This document shows positions 25,056 to 33,213 of a stretch of 64,000 nt of DNA, piece by piece. A program made the translations under genes and the position numbers. Within the stretch, counting starts at the first letter, position 1. Each line of letters begins with the position of its first letter. The stretch lies in assembly GCA_934102335.1 (NCBI GenBank), contig CAKOSP010000001.1:248001-312000 (forward strand). The letters are read 5' to 3'. Source of the stretch: an uncultured Bacilli bacterium. Lineage in GTDB: Bacteria > Bacillota_I > Bacilli_A > RF39 > UBA660. Under the pieces are notes generated by a model. That model did not search any database, was not told where the DNA came from, and was given only the letters and a program-made list of their open reading frames with translations.

Positions 25056-27595
25056 TTTTCCTTTTTATAAGTTTCTTTTATTTCCAATATATAATTTAAA
25101 GCTTCCATCGGAGTGGTATTTAAAGGATCAATTTTTTCAATTAAATCTGCAAGTTTACTTGTTTTCTTTTCTTCAAAAGGTAATTGCATCTGTACTCCAC
25201 TATTTACACTTTCTTTTTTAGCTTTAGTTTCATAAGCAGATAAAATCTCATCAGCTCTTTTTAAAAGTTCATCAGGCATACCAGCTAATTTTGCAACATG
25301 TATACCATAACTTTTATCTACAGCACCATTTTTTATCTTATGTAAAAATGTTAATTTATCATTATCTTCCACTGCTGAAACATGAATATTTTTTATTGTA
25401 TGCATTTTTTTACTTAATTCTGTTAACTCATGATAATGAGTAGAAAATAAAGTAAAGCATTTAATTTTCTCACTTACATACTCTAAAATAGATCTTGCTA
25501 AAGCCATACCATCATAAGTAGCAGTACCACGTCCTAATTCATCAAACAATATCAAACTATCTTCTGTGGCATTAACTAAGGCACGCTTAGCTTCTTTCAT
25601 TTCTACCATAAATGTGGACTCGCCACTTACTAAGTCATCACTAGCCCCTATTCTAGTAAAAATTCTATCTATAATAGGTAAATTAGCTTTTTTAGCAGGA
25701 ACAAAAGATCCCATTTGAGCCATAATTGCTATAATTGCATTTTGCCTCATATAAGTTGATTTTCCTGACATATTCGGGCCAGTTATTAAAAGCGTTGTGC
25801 TATTTTTATCCATATAACAATCATTAGCTACATATTCGGTTTTTAATACTTGTTCAACAACTGGATGTCTTCCATCAACAATTTCAAATATATGTTGAGT
25901 ATTAAGAGTAGGTCTTACAAAAGAATACTCATCTGCCACTATAGAAAGAGAAACAATTGCATCTATATCACTAATAACATCAGCCGTATTTTTAATATCT
26001 AATATAGACTTCTTAATCGTTTCCTTTATTTCCATAAATAATTTATATTCTAATTCAATAATTTTTTCTTCAGCATTTAATATTAATGATTCTTTTTCTT
26101 TCAATTCTGGCGATATATATCTTTCAGCATTGGTTAAAGTTTGTCTTCTTTCAAATCCGAATTCCGGTTTTATCTCTGCTACTTGTCCTTTTGGAACTTC
26201 TATATAGTAACCAAAAATCTTATTATAGCCAATTTTTAAATTTTTAATTCCGGTTTCTTCTTTTATTTTCGCTTCAAAATTAGCAACAAAATCTTTTCCA
26301 CCACTTCGAATAGACTTTAACTCATCTAACTCAGAATTATAACCGGATTTTATTATTCCTCCCTCTTTTATAGTGAAAGGAGCATCTTCAGATATAGATT
26401 TTTCAAGTAATAGAAAAATATCTTCATGAGTATTAATATCATATTTAAAACCAATTTTTGCAATTAATTGTTTTATTTTAGGAAGAACCTTTAAACTATT
26501 TTTTAATTGTAATAAATCCTTTCCATTTAAAGACCCATTAGTAAATTTACCAGTTAATCTGCCTAAATCATATATTTCATATAATTCATTTCTTAATTCA
26601 TCTCTTAAAATAAATTCAGTATTTAATTTTTCAATTTTGTCGTATCTTTTATTTAGCTCGTTTATATCCTTTAGCGGATTCATCAACCAAGATTTTAATT
26701 TTCTAGATCCCATTGCAGTTTTACACTTATCCAAAAGCCATATTAAAGAATAAGTTCTATCTTTTAATCTTAATGTTTCCAAAAGTTCTAGATTCCTAAC
26801 AGCATATATATCCATTTCAAGATAATCTATTTTATTTATTATATTAACATGATTAACATGAGATAGATCCTTTAATTGATCAACTTTTAAATAATAAAAC
26901 AAATGCTTTATACCAAGTTTTACTCTAGTATCTAAAGTATCATCAAACCAAGTTATATCACTATCATCTAAGGTAGAATTGCAAATATCAATTTCTAATC
27001 CATAATTATTTCTTAAAACGCTTATTAAATTAGTATCAAGATTATTTAAAAGTACTAATTCTTTAATTCCCAAATTAATTATTTCATTCATAGCTGTTTC
27101 TTCATTACTAGCTAATCTATAACTTGATAAATTACCAGTAGATATATCCAATGTCGTCAAAATATATATATCATTAAACTTTATTAAACTGGCTATTAAA
27201 GATTCACTATGTTCATCAAGCATTTCAAAATCTGCAATAGTTCCTTTACTAACTACACTAGTAACTCCTCTTTTTACCATACCAGTTGCAGTCTTAGGAT
27301 CTTCAAGTTGCTCAACAATAACAACCTTATAACCCTTATTTACTAGTTTTTCCATATATTGTTTAACAGCATGATGAGGAACTCCACACATTGGTACTTT
27401 TTCTTCTAATCCTGCAACTTTACCAGTAAGCGTTAATTCTAACTCTCTAGAAGCTGTTTCTGCATCTTCGAAAAATAGTTCATAAAAATCACCCAAACGA
27501 AATAAAATCAAATCATTGGGATATTTATCTTTTGTTTCCATCCATTGTAACATCATGGGGCTTAATTTTTTTCTGTCTACTTCATTACGTTTCAT
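25052..27595 (-). CDS. mutS: DNA mismatch repair protein MutS
   Basis: MutS1-type mismatch sensor, 847 residues. The N-terminal mismatch-binding motif F-Y-E-L-F is at about residue 38, within G-D-F-Y-E-L-F-F-E-D-A. The ATPase has Walker A T-G-P-N-M-S-G-K-S-T near 610, then G-x-S-T-F-M-V-E-M and D-E-L-G-R-G-T-A-T-Y-D-G, followed by the F-S-T-H-Y-H-E-L switch. The C-terminus is typical (L-I-E-K-I-D-P-L-x-x-T-P-M-E-A-L). I take the ATG at 27595; a GTG three codons upstream is possible, and the Shine-Dalgarno sequence is weak. mutL, usually next door in Bacilli, is not in this window. Confidence 0.96.
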   Translation of the reverse strand: MKRNEVDRKKLSPMMLQWMETKDKYPNDLILFRLGDFYELFFEDAETASRELELTLTGKVAGLEEKVPMCGVPHHAVKQYMEKLVNKGYKVVIVEQLEDPKTATGMVKRGVTSVVSKGTIADFEMLDEHSESLIASLIKFNDIYILTTLDISTGNLSSYRLASNEETAMNEIINLGIKELVLLNNLDTNLISVLRNNYGLEIDICNSTLDDSDITWFDDTLDTRVKLGIKHLFYYLKVDQLKDLSHVNHVNIINKIDYLEMDIYAVRNLELLETLRLKDRTYSLIWLLDKCKTAMGSRKLKSWLMNPLKDINELNKRYDKIEKLNTEFILRDELRNELYEIYDLGRLTGKFTNGSLNGKDLLQLKNSLKVLPKIKQLIAKIGFKYDINTHEDIFLLLEKSISEDAPFTIKEGGIIKSGYNSELDELKSIRSGGKDFVANFEAKIKEETGIKNLKIGYNKIFGYYIEVPKGQVAEIKPEFGFERRQTLTNAERYISPELKEKESLILNAEEKIIELEYKLFMEIKETIKKSILDIKNTADVISDIDAIVSLSIVADEYSFVRPTLNTQHIFEIVDGRHPVVEQVLKTEYVANDCYMDKNSTTLLITGPNMSGKSTYMRQNAIIAIMAQMGSFVPAKKANLPIIDRIFTRIGASDDLVSGESTFMVEMKEAKRALVNATEDSLILFDELGRGTATYDGMALARSILEYVSEKIKCFTLFSTHYHELTELSKKMHTIKNIHVSAVEDNDKLTFLHKIKNGAVDKSYGIHVAKLAGMPDELLKRADEILSAYETKAKKESVNSGVQMQLPFEEKKTSKLADLIEKIDPLNTTPMEALNYILEIKETYKKEN

Positions 27596-27644
27596 ATTCC
27601 ACACTCGTTAAAATATTATACCACTTATATAATTACTTTCAAAG

Positions 27645-27674
27645 AAAAAAATCACTGAATTAATCAATGATTTT
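27645..27674 (-). terminator. Terminator after ylbL
   Basis: AAAATCATTGA and TCAGTGATTTT pair around a five-base loop, followed by a T-run on the minus strand, just past the ylbL stop codon. Confidence 0.75.
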
Positions 27675-27676
27675 CT

Positions 27677-28690
27677 TTAATTTAATGTTTTTAAATAATC
27701 AAGTGCCTCATCAAATGTTGATACACTTATAAGTTTTATATCAAGTTTATATTCCTCTTTTACCGTTACAGCCTCAGCATAATTTTCTTTAGGGCACAAA
27801 AATATATCCGCCTTTTTATTTGCTGCCCCAATCAATTTATATTTTACGCCATCAATTTCCCCAACTGTACCATCTAAAGAAATAGTTCCTGTGCCAATAA
27901 TGGTTTTACCATGGGTAATATCATCATTTACTAATGCATTATAAATAGCTAAGCTTAACATTAAACCTCCACTTGTACCAGCTTCAGAAGTTTTTTGAGT
28001 CACTTTTATTTTAGGATCTGTATTATATTCATATGTTGTAAAAGCACCTATTCCAATTTTTAAGTTTCCTTGGGCATCAAGATATACTTTAGCAGTTGCC
28101 TCAACTATTTTATTATCCCTTTCCACTTGCAAGTTTAAAACATCATTTTCTTTTGATGCTGATACAACCTCAATAATATCAGAAACATTTTTTATATCTT
28201 TATTCTCAACTTTTTTTATAACATCTAAAAGTTTAACTGTCGTATCTGCCTCATCAGTTATATAAAAAACAGTAGCATTTTCCTGAGTTATTTCTAAGTA
28301 TTTATTAGCTTTTTTATATGCCAATATTGTAGCAACATCTATTGAACTTTGCATTTGGTGTCTTTCAATTTCCATAGTTTGTTCAATGTTTTGATTTTTT
28401 AAGGAAGCCTCTTCTTCTTTTTTTATATCCCAATCAGGAATTATTAAAGATAACAAAATATTAGGTAAATTTCCTCTTCTCATCGTAACATACGCCATTT
28501 GTAATTTTCCATCATAGTCATTACCATCATCAACTACAATTCTATCTTTTAAATTAATTGCTCCACCTGGGCAATATATAACATAAGGAAATTTATAAAA
28601 ACTTATAAATAAGACTACAATCCACAACAATATTAATTTATAGTAATTTTTAATAATTTTTTTTACAAATTCATATACTTTATTAAACAT
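27677..28690 (-). CDS. ylbL: Membrane-anchored PDZ-Lon-type serine protease (YlbL/SepM-like)
   Basis: The 337-residue protein has one N-terminal membrane helix (about 17-35) and C-P-G-G right after it, then a PDZ-like region (~120-200) and a C-terminal Lon protease domain. The Ser-Lys dyad is visible: Ser in A-G-T-S-G-G-L-M near residue 243, and Lys in V-K-Y-K-L-I-G-A-A near 287. B. subtilis YlbL processes cell-division and DNA-damage checkpoint factors, and the streptococcal homolog SepM trims a competence pheromone. The natural substrate here is unknown. AGGTGA precedes the ATG. The divergent neighbour is ylbJ, as in the Bacillus ylb cluster. Confidence 0.9.
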   Translation of the reverse strand: MFNKVYEFVKKIIKNYYKLILLWIVVLFISFYKFPYVIYCPGGAINLKDRIVVDDGNDYDGKLQMAYVTMRRGNLPNILLSLIIPDWDIKKEEEASLKNQNIEQTMEIERHQMQSSIDVATILAYKKANKYLEITQENATVFYITDEADTTVKLLDVIKKVENKDIKNVSDIIEVVSASKENDVLNLQVERDNKIVEATAKVYLDAQGNLKIGIGAFTTYEYNTDPKIKVTQKTSEAGTSGGLMLSLAIYNALVNDDITHGKTIIGTGTISLDGTVGEIDGVKYKLIGAANKKADIFLCPKENYAEAVTVKEEYKLDIKLISVSTFDEALDYLKTLN

Positions 28691-28729
28691 ATAATCACCT
28701 TTTTAATTATATCAAAGAATGGAGTTTTT

Positions 28730-29587
28730 ATGAAAAAAAATTGGAAGAACTTATTAATAAACTTATTTTTAATATTTTTTTTAGTTTTAGCTTTTAAAAA
28801 TAAAGAATTAATAGCATATTACGCAATTGAAGGAATAAATTTATATTTACTAAAGGTTTTTCCTTTTTTATTTATCATGATTATATTAGAAAATCTATTA
28901 ATAAATTATGGAATTCTAAATTATATTAAAAAACCTAAAATTGTTATAATTTTATTATTTCTATTGGGAGGATCTCCAACCAGTGCTATATTATTAAATG
29001 ATTTAGTAAAAAATAATTCTATAGATGACAAAACTGCTAATAAAATGCTAAAATATTCATATTTTTCTAACCCATTATTTTGTTATTATATGCTATACAA
29101 CATATTTTTAAATAAAAATCTAGTTATAAAAATAATATTGTCACACTACTTAAGTAATATATTTATAAGTTTAATACATAAAGATAAAATATATTACTCA
29201 AAAAATAAAAATACAAATAACCTTGGTACAAATATCATAAGTAGTATTAAAAAAAGTGTAGACACTAATTTAATGATTCTAGGTACAATTGTTTTTTTTA
29301 TGATTTTAAATGGAATATTGAATAATGGAAACTCCAATATCAATTTTTTTATAAGTGGAATTATAGAAATAACTCAAGGGTTAAATAAATTAAGCCTTTT
29401 GCAAAACAACATTATAAAAATTATTTATGCTATAATTTTCATTAGTTTTGGAGGTTTATCAATACATCTGCAAATATATACTTGCCTAGATTCTAACTCC
29501 AATTTAAAATATTCTTCCTTTTTTAAAGGAAGAATATTATGTACTTTAATAAGCATTATTATTTTTATAATATTAACAATTATATGA
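28730..29587 (+). CDS. ylbJ: YlbJ-like membrane protein (nucleoside-recognition/GATE fold)
   Basis: This 285-residue protein has about eight membrane helices. Two Gly-rich segments, L-L-G-G-S-P-T-S-A near residue 80 and I-S-F-G-G-L-S-I-H near 240, are the gate motifs of the YlbJ/SpoVM-A type. In B. subtilis YlbJ is a sporulation membrane protein needed for spore cortex maturation. Identification rests on these motifs and on its position beside ylbL. GGAG lies five bases before the ATG. The end overlaps the convergent pseudopilin gene by 15 bases. Confidence 0.8.
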   Translation: MKKNWKNLLINLFLIFFLVLAFKNKELIAYYAIEGINLYLLKVFPFLFIMIILENLLINYGILNYIKKPKIVIILLFLLGGSPTSAILLNDLVKNNSIDDKTANKMLKYSYFSNPLFCYYMLYNIFLNKNLVIKIILSHYLSNIFISLIHKDKIYYSKNKNTNNLGTNIISSIKKSVDTNLMILGTIVFFMILNGILNNGNSNINFFISGIIEITQGLNKLSLLQNNIIKIIYAIIFISFGGLSIHLQIYTCLDSNSNLKYSSFFKGRILCTLISIIIFIILTII

Positions 29588-30088
29588 ATAATTAAAATCT
29601 ATAGGAACAGTTAAAGAAATATCATCCAAAGGATTATTACCTTCTTCATTTTTTATAATGATATTAATATTTAATATTCCACTTTTTTCATCAATTTTAT
29701 TTTGACACATATAAGAATTATTAAAATCTATTTTAGCCCCCTTTAATCTCCATTTTGTTTTAACACTATCATGTGATATGTATTCAACAAGATAACCTTC
29801 GTTTTCCTGATAATATTTAATTTTACCTTTATTGTTATCCGAAAAAAATAAAGTTATATCATTATCTTTTTTTTCAACATCTGCCAATTTATTAGCTATC
29901 AAATCATCCTCAATTGTTTTAATAATTTCTAATCTTATGTTCTGATTTTTAACCGCATAATTTGATTCTGAAGAAAGATTATTAATCTGTGATATTAAAC
30001 CATACATTAGCAAAACAACAACAGACATCAAAGAAAGACAGACAAGCATTTCAATTAAACTCATCCCTTTGTTATTTAACGTTTTCAT
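29573..30088 (-). CDS. Pseudopilin-like protein (ComGF-like)
   Basis: The 171-residue protein starts with a short basic leader and the prepilin peptidase site K-G-M-S-L-I-E-M-L, so cleavage after Gly8 and N-methylation are expected, followed by one hydrophobic helix (about 9-30). The rest is a soluble beta-rich domain with two cysteines. It overlaps the preceding pseudopilin gene by 17 bases, with GGAGGG upstream. Such proteins build short competence pili or type II/IV pilus-like fibres. No ATPase (ComGA), platform (ComGB) or prepilin peptidase lies in the window. Confidence 0.75.
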   Translation of the reverse strand: MKTLNNKGMSLIEMLVCLSLMSVVVLLMYGLISQINNLSSESNYAVKNQNIRLEIIKTIEDDLIANKLADVEKKDNDITLFFSDNNKGKIKYYQENEGYLVEYISHDSVKTKWRLKGAKIDFNNSYMCQNKIDEKSGILNINIIIKNEEGNNPLDDISLTVPIDFNYSYNC

Positions 30089-30563
30089 CTTGGCCCTCCA
30101 TAACTAAATACGGATCCTGCCTCGTACCATTATTTATTAAATCCACATTGTCTTTTAATTTCATAACTATTTTTATACCTTCATCTTCTTTTATATAGCC
30201 AGCCAAAGATAAATTATTATCATTATAATAATCCTGTTCAAAAATATCTTGATTCTTTATATTATTTATAATCCAATCAGAAACATATTTTTTATAATCA
30301 ACATCATCAGTCATCAAAATAGTTTCTGCACTTGTAATTACTTTTTTACCATCAACTATATTTAATTCAAACAAATAGTTATTAATTTTAAGATACTTTT
30401 TTTCTTGAATGTTAAATTTAAAACTATTTTTTATATCTTCTTTTTGTTTATTTAAAAGTTTTCTATTAGTGCTATATGTTGTAAGAAGCATTAACATTAA
30501 AGTTATAAACAATACAAATAAAGCAAGCACTATACCAGTAGAAATAAATCCTTTTTTATTCAT
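30072..30563 (-). CDS. Pseudopilin-like protein with N-terminal helix
   Basis: The 163-residue protein opens with K-K-G-F-I-S-T-G-I and a hydrophobic helix (about 6-28). The Gly-Phe junction resembles a prepilin cleavage site, but the Glu at +5 is missing, so processing is uncertain. The remainder is soluble and rich in Asp/Asn/Lys. It sits between two other pilin-like genes with 8- and 17-base overlaps, which points to one operon and one assembly. Its position would suit a ComGE/ComGG-like minor pseudopilin. Confidence 0.65.
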   Translation of the reverse strand: MNKKGFISTGIVLALFVLFITLMLMLLTTYSTNRKLLNKQKEDIKNSFKFNIQEKKYLKINNYLFELNIVDGKKVITSAETILMTDDVDYKKYVSDWIINNIKNQDIFEQDYYNDNNLSLAGYIKEDEGIKIVMKLKDNVDLINNGTRQDPYLVMEGQDENVK

Positions 30564-31110
30564 ATTTTACCCCCGAATCTAACCACACAAAATATTTATT
30601 ACAAATATCAGTATCTTTGCAATTAGTCTCATTATATTTAAAAATAAATACATAATTATCAGTTTTTATACTACCTAAAGTTTTAAAATATTCTAAGCTT
30701 TCCTCATCGAATGTTTGATATGAATACTTACATAATTCACACGTTGTTGTAGCACACTCTCCTTTTAAATAATCACTTTTGCATTCTAGTAAAGTTTGAA
30801 TACTAGGTTTAATAATATATATTTTAGCTATATCATAAGCGGATTTATAGGTCGACATTTTTTCTTGATCTAAAGTATATTCCAAAACTAAAGAATTATT
30901 TTTGAAATTCAAATTTTTAAAATCTTCAACATTTAATAATTCTTTTAAAGTAAAGTATGATTTATAAATATAAGCTGGATCATCATAATACAATCTATTT
31001 TTTTCAGTATTAAAAATATTTTTATATGAAAAATAAATTAATAATAAAGAAGAAGTTAAAACTAAAATCATTATTATTGTTTCAATAAATGCATAACCTT
31101 TATTATTCAT
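30556..31110 (-). CDS. Pseudopilin-like protein with cysteine pairs
   Basis: The 184-residue protein begins with N-K-G-Y-A-F-I-E-T-I, a prepilin-type signal with Glu at +5, and a hydrophobic helix (about 5-26). The soluble part has six cysteines, four of them close together near residues 115-132 and two near 165-172, suggesting disulfides outside the membrane. It is the first gene of the three-gene pseudopilin operon, with GAGGGA upstream of the ATG. Confidence 0.7.
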   Translation of the reverse strand: MNNKGYAFIETIIMILVLTSSLLLIYFSYKNIFNTEKNRLYYDDPAYIYKSYFTLKELLNVEDFKNLNFKNNSLVLEYTLDQEKMSTYKSAYDIAKIYIIKPSIQTLLECKSDYLKGECATTTCELCKYSYQTFDEESLEYFKTLGSIKTDNYVFIFKYNETNCKDTDICNKYFVWLDSGVKYE

Positions 31111-31162
31111 ACTATCCCTCTATTATTAAGTATAATGTAATTAATAAGTTTTTACAAGCATA

Positions 31163-31191
31163 AAAAAACTTTATGATATACATAAAGTTTT
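31163..31191 (-). terminator. Terminator of the small Cys protein gene
   Basis: AAAACTTTATG and CATAAAGTTTT pair around a short loop, with T-runs on both strands, at the end of the 31190 gene. Confidence 0.7.
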
Positions 31192-31375
31192 AATTATCTA
31201 TGGTTTTCCATTCAGTATTGCCACATTTAGTACAAATTTTTGGTGCTAATATTTTTTTACCTTTAGGAAGCTCTATACCTGTGTCTATCTTACTACACAA
31301 AAGTCCAGTTTCCTCATCAATATAAGCAATTCCAAATTTGGCATCTTCACAGCAATTACATTCTTTATCTTTCAT
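31190..31375 (-). CDS. Small cysteine-rich protein, probably zinc-binding
   Basis: This is a 61-residue protein of unknown role. It has C-N-C-C at residues 6-9, a central C-S and C-T-K-C-G near residue 50; the second group is a zinc-ribbon half-site. A strong GGAGGA site precedes the ATG, and a terminator follows, so it is an independent short gene. Confidence 0.6.
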   Translation of the reverse strand: MKDKECNCCEDAKFGIAYIDEETGLLCSKIDTGIELPKGKKILAPKICTKCGNTEWKTIDN

Positions 31376-31459
31376 ATTCTTCCTCCAATAATATTATCGA
31401 CGTTTTCAAAAAATCTATACAAAAAACATCAAATTACATATATTATTATAGGTGATATT

Positions 31460-31636
31460 ATGAAGCCTTGTAGAAACAATGGCTTTGCTGTTGTAATGAT
31501 TTTTTTACTTTCTATATTAATATTTTATCAAGTAATCTTAACATTTATCTTTCCTTTTAGATGGAATATTTTTGTTTTAATTATTGAATTATTTTTTCTA
31601 TTCTTCTTTATTGCTAGAATAATATGGCCTTATTAA
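31460..31636 (+). CDS. Small membrane protein, 58 residues
   Basis: This short frame starts with ATG after a well-placed AGGTG (31450-31454) and encodes a 58-residue peptide beginning M-K-P-C-R-N-N-G with two hydrophobic stretches (about 9-31 and 36-54). It ends inside the 3' end of the convergent ysxE-like gene. AT-rich DNA readily gives chance hydrophobic frames, so the case rests on the ribosome site and on the position in an otherwise empty gap. Confidence 0.45.
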   Translation: MKPCRNNGFAVVMIFLLSILIFYQVILTFIFPFRWNIFVLIIELFFLFFFIARIIWPY

Positions 31637-32491
31637 TTCTTCAGTTTTAAAAACATAATCCAATTTAGTTCTTATATCTCTAGTATTTTTAAGTTCTTCT
31701 AACATATCAAATTCTATCTTTGGAGGAATAGATATTAAAACAAAAAATAATTTCTTTTCCATTGCACTTAAGGGATAGTTACTCAAATATTTATCAAATA
31801 CTTTCTTAAAATTAACATCTAAATAATTATTCTGATAAAATTTAACTAAATCAATTACAGGAGTCTCAATTTTTGACTTATCCCAACTTATTAGATAATC
31901 AGGATCATTTTTAATAAAATGATCAAGCGATAAATTGTTATGCACTACCGCAACCCTCTGAGTATTTTCTTGTTTAGCCAGTTCATACCAACTATCTAGC
32001 TGTTGTTTACAAAAATCTAACATTAAATCCAATTTATAATAATTGACTAAAAATAAATAATGTGATGGGCTATGATACACTTCCTTAAAAAAAATATCAT
32101 ATTTTTGACTATAGTATTCTTTATAATAATTAACATTAGAAAGAACATCCTCATATATTTCTTTAAACTTATCTTGACTTATTTCTTTAAAATATGTAGT
32201 TTTATTATGCAAATTACTGACTAAATTTATCATGTCTAAACTTCTTTGTTCTTTGGGCATTACAATATCAGGAACATATTTATATACCGTCACATCTTTT
32301 CTAGTATCATCGATTATCTTAGGAAAATTAGAAAATCCTCTACTTTGTAAATAAGAAAATAATTCTTTTGTTTTATTATTTGTTTGTTTTATAACATAAT
32401 CTCCACTAGAAGTATTAATAATGGTAGATTTGCCTATTTTAGTATACTTATATGGTTTATATATGTTTTTTAAAACGTCTAAACTATTCAT
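31598..32491 (-). CDS. YsxE/CotS-like spore coat kinase-fold protein
   Basis: The 297-residue protein has an aminoglycoside-phosphotransferase-like fold. The segment V-V-H-N-N-L-S-L-D-H-F at 182-192 corresponds to the catalytic loop, and L-I-S-W-D at 200-204 to the metal-binding D-W/F-D region. The catalytic Asp expected two residues after His184 is Asn186, so phosphotransfer is doubtful. B. subtilis ysxE follows spoVID and encodes a spore coat morphogenesis factor; here the gene likewise follows a LysM protein with an 8-base overlap. The assignment combines motif and context. Confidence 0.7.
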   Translation of the reverse strand: MNSLDVLKNIYKPYKYTKIGKSTIINTSSGDYVIKQTNNKTKELFSYLQSRGFSNFPKIIDDTRKDVTVYKYVPDIVMPKEQRSLDMINLVSNLHNKTTYFKEISQDKFKEIYEDVLSNVNYYKEYYSQKYDIFFKEVYHSPSHYLFLVNYYKLDLMLDFCKQQLDSWYELAKQENTQRVAVVHNNLSLDHFIKNDPDYLISWDKSKIETPVIDLVKFYQNNYLDVNFKKVFDKYLSNYPLSAMEKKLFFVLISIPPKIEFDMLEELKNTRDIRTKLDYVFKTEELIRPYYSSNKEE

Positions 32492-33146
32492 CTGCAGGAA
32501 TAATTAATTTATCGCCAACAGTTAAATTCTTAATATTATTATATTCTGCTAAATCAGATTCAGAAACACCATAAGTTTTAACTATAGTTTCTAACAAATC
32601 AGTTTCTTTTACCATATGAATGTGATAAGTTATATAATTATCCGAACTAGTTGTAGCCATATCTATAATATTATTTTTATTTTCTTCTAAAACATTATTT
32701 TCTCTTAATGGTTCATCTTGATTATTTTCAACCTCAACTACATCTTCCACAGCTCTTTGTTCTTCTTGTTTTAACTCTTCACTTGGTTGCTCTTCTACAA
32801 TTGGTTCCTCAACAATTTCTTTTTTTATTTCTTCACCTACTACAGAAAATTCAATTTTAATATTTAAAGTATTAGGTTTTTTTATTTCATATGTAAAATC
32901 CTCTACATTAAAATTAACTGAAGATCCATCTAGATTATCTGGAAATGTTACATCAAATGGCAAAGTATAATTAAATTTTTCAGTATTAACACTTACTTCA
33001 TGAGATTTATACTCACCTGATATTATAAAATTTCCCAACAAAGATTTTTCATTTACTGTTATTTCATGTTCTAATGAAATACTAGTTATTTCAGCAATAT
33101 TAGTTTTAAAATCAATATTTTTTTCAAATGGCACTATGTAATTCAT
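32484..33146 (-). CDS. SpoVID-like LysM protein
   Basis: The 220-residue protein has a beta-rich N-terminal domain (1-105, alternating V-x-x-x patterns as in the SpoVID/SipL N-terminal domain), a Glu-rich linker (about 108-160) and a C-terminal LysM domain (about 172-218, with T-Y-G-V-S-E-S-D-L-A-E-Y-N and V-G-D-K-L-I-I-P). SpoVID connects the spore coat to the cortex. It is shorter than B. subtilis SpoVID (~575 residues), mainly in the acidic middle. It overlaps the ysxE-like gene as in the classic pair. AGGAGG precedes the ATG. Confidence 0.72.
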   Translation of the reverse strand: MNYIVPFEKNIDFKTNIAEITSISLEHEITVNEKSLLGNFIISGEYKSHEVSVNTEKFNYTLPFDVTFPDNLDGSSVNFNVEDFTYEIKKPNTLNIKIEFSVVGEEIKKEIVEEPIVEEQPSEELKQEEQRAVEDVVEVENNQDEPLRENNVLEENKNNIIDMATTSSDNYITYHIHMVKETDLLETIVKTYGVSESDLAEYNNIKNLTVGDKLIIPADE

Positions 33147-33184
33147 ATTATTTCCTCCTATAAGTATATATGAAATAATAAAAA

Positions 33185-33213
33185 AAATAATACTTTAATC
33201 GTATTATTTTTCC
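33185..33213 (-). terminator. Terminator of murF-ddl
   Basis: AAAATAATAC and GTATTATTTT pair around a short loop, with a long T-run on the minus strand, at the ddl stop codon. Confidence 0.65.
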
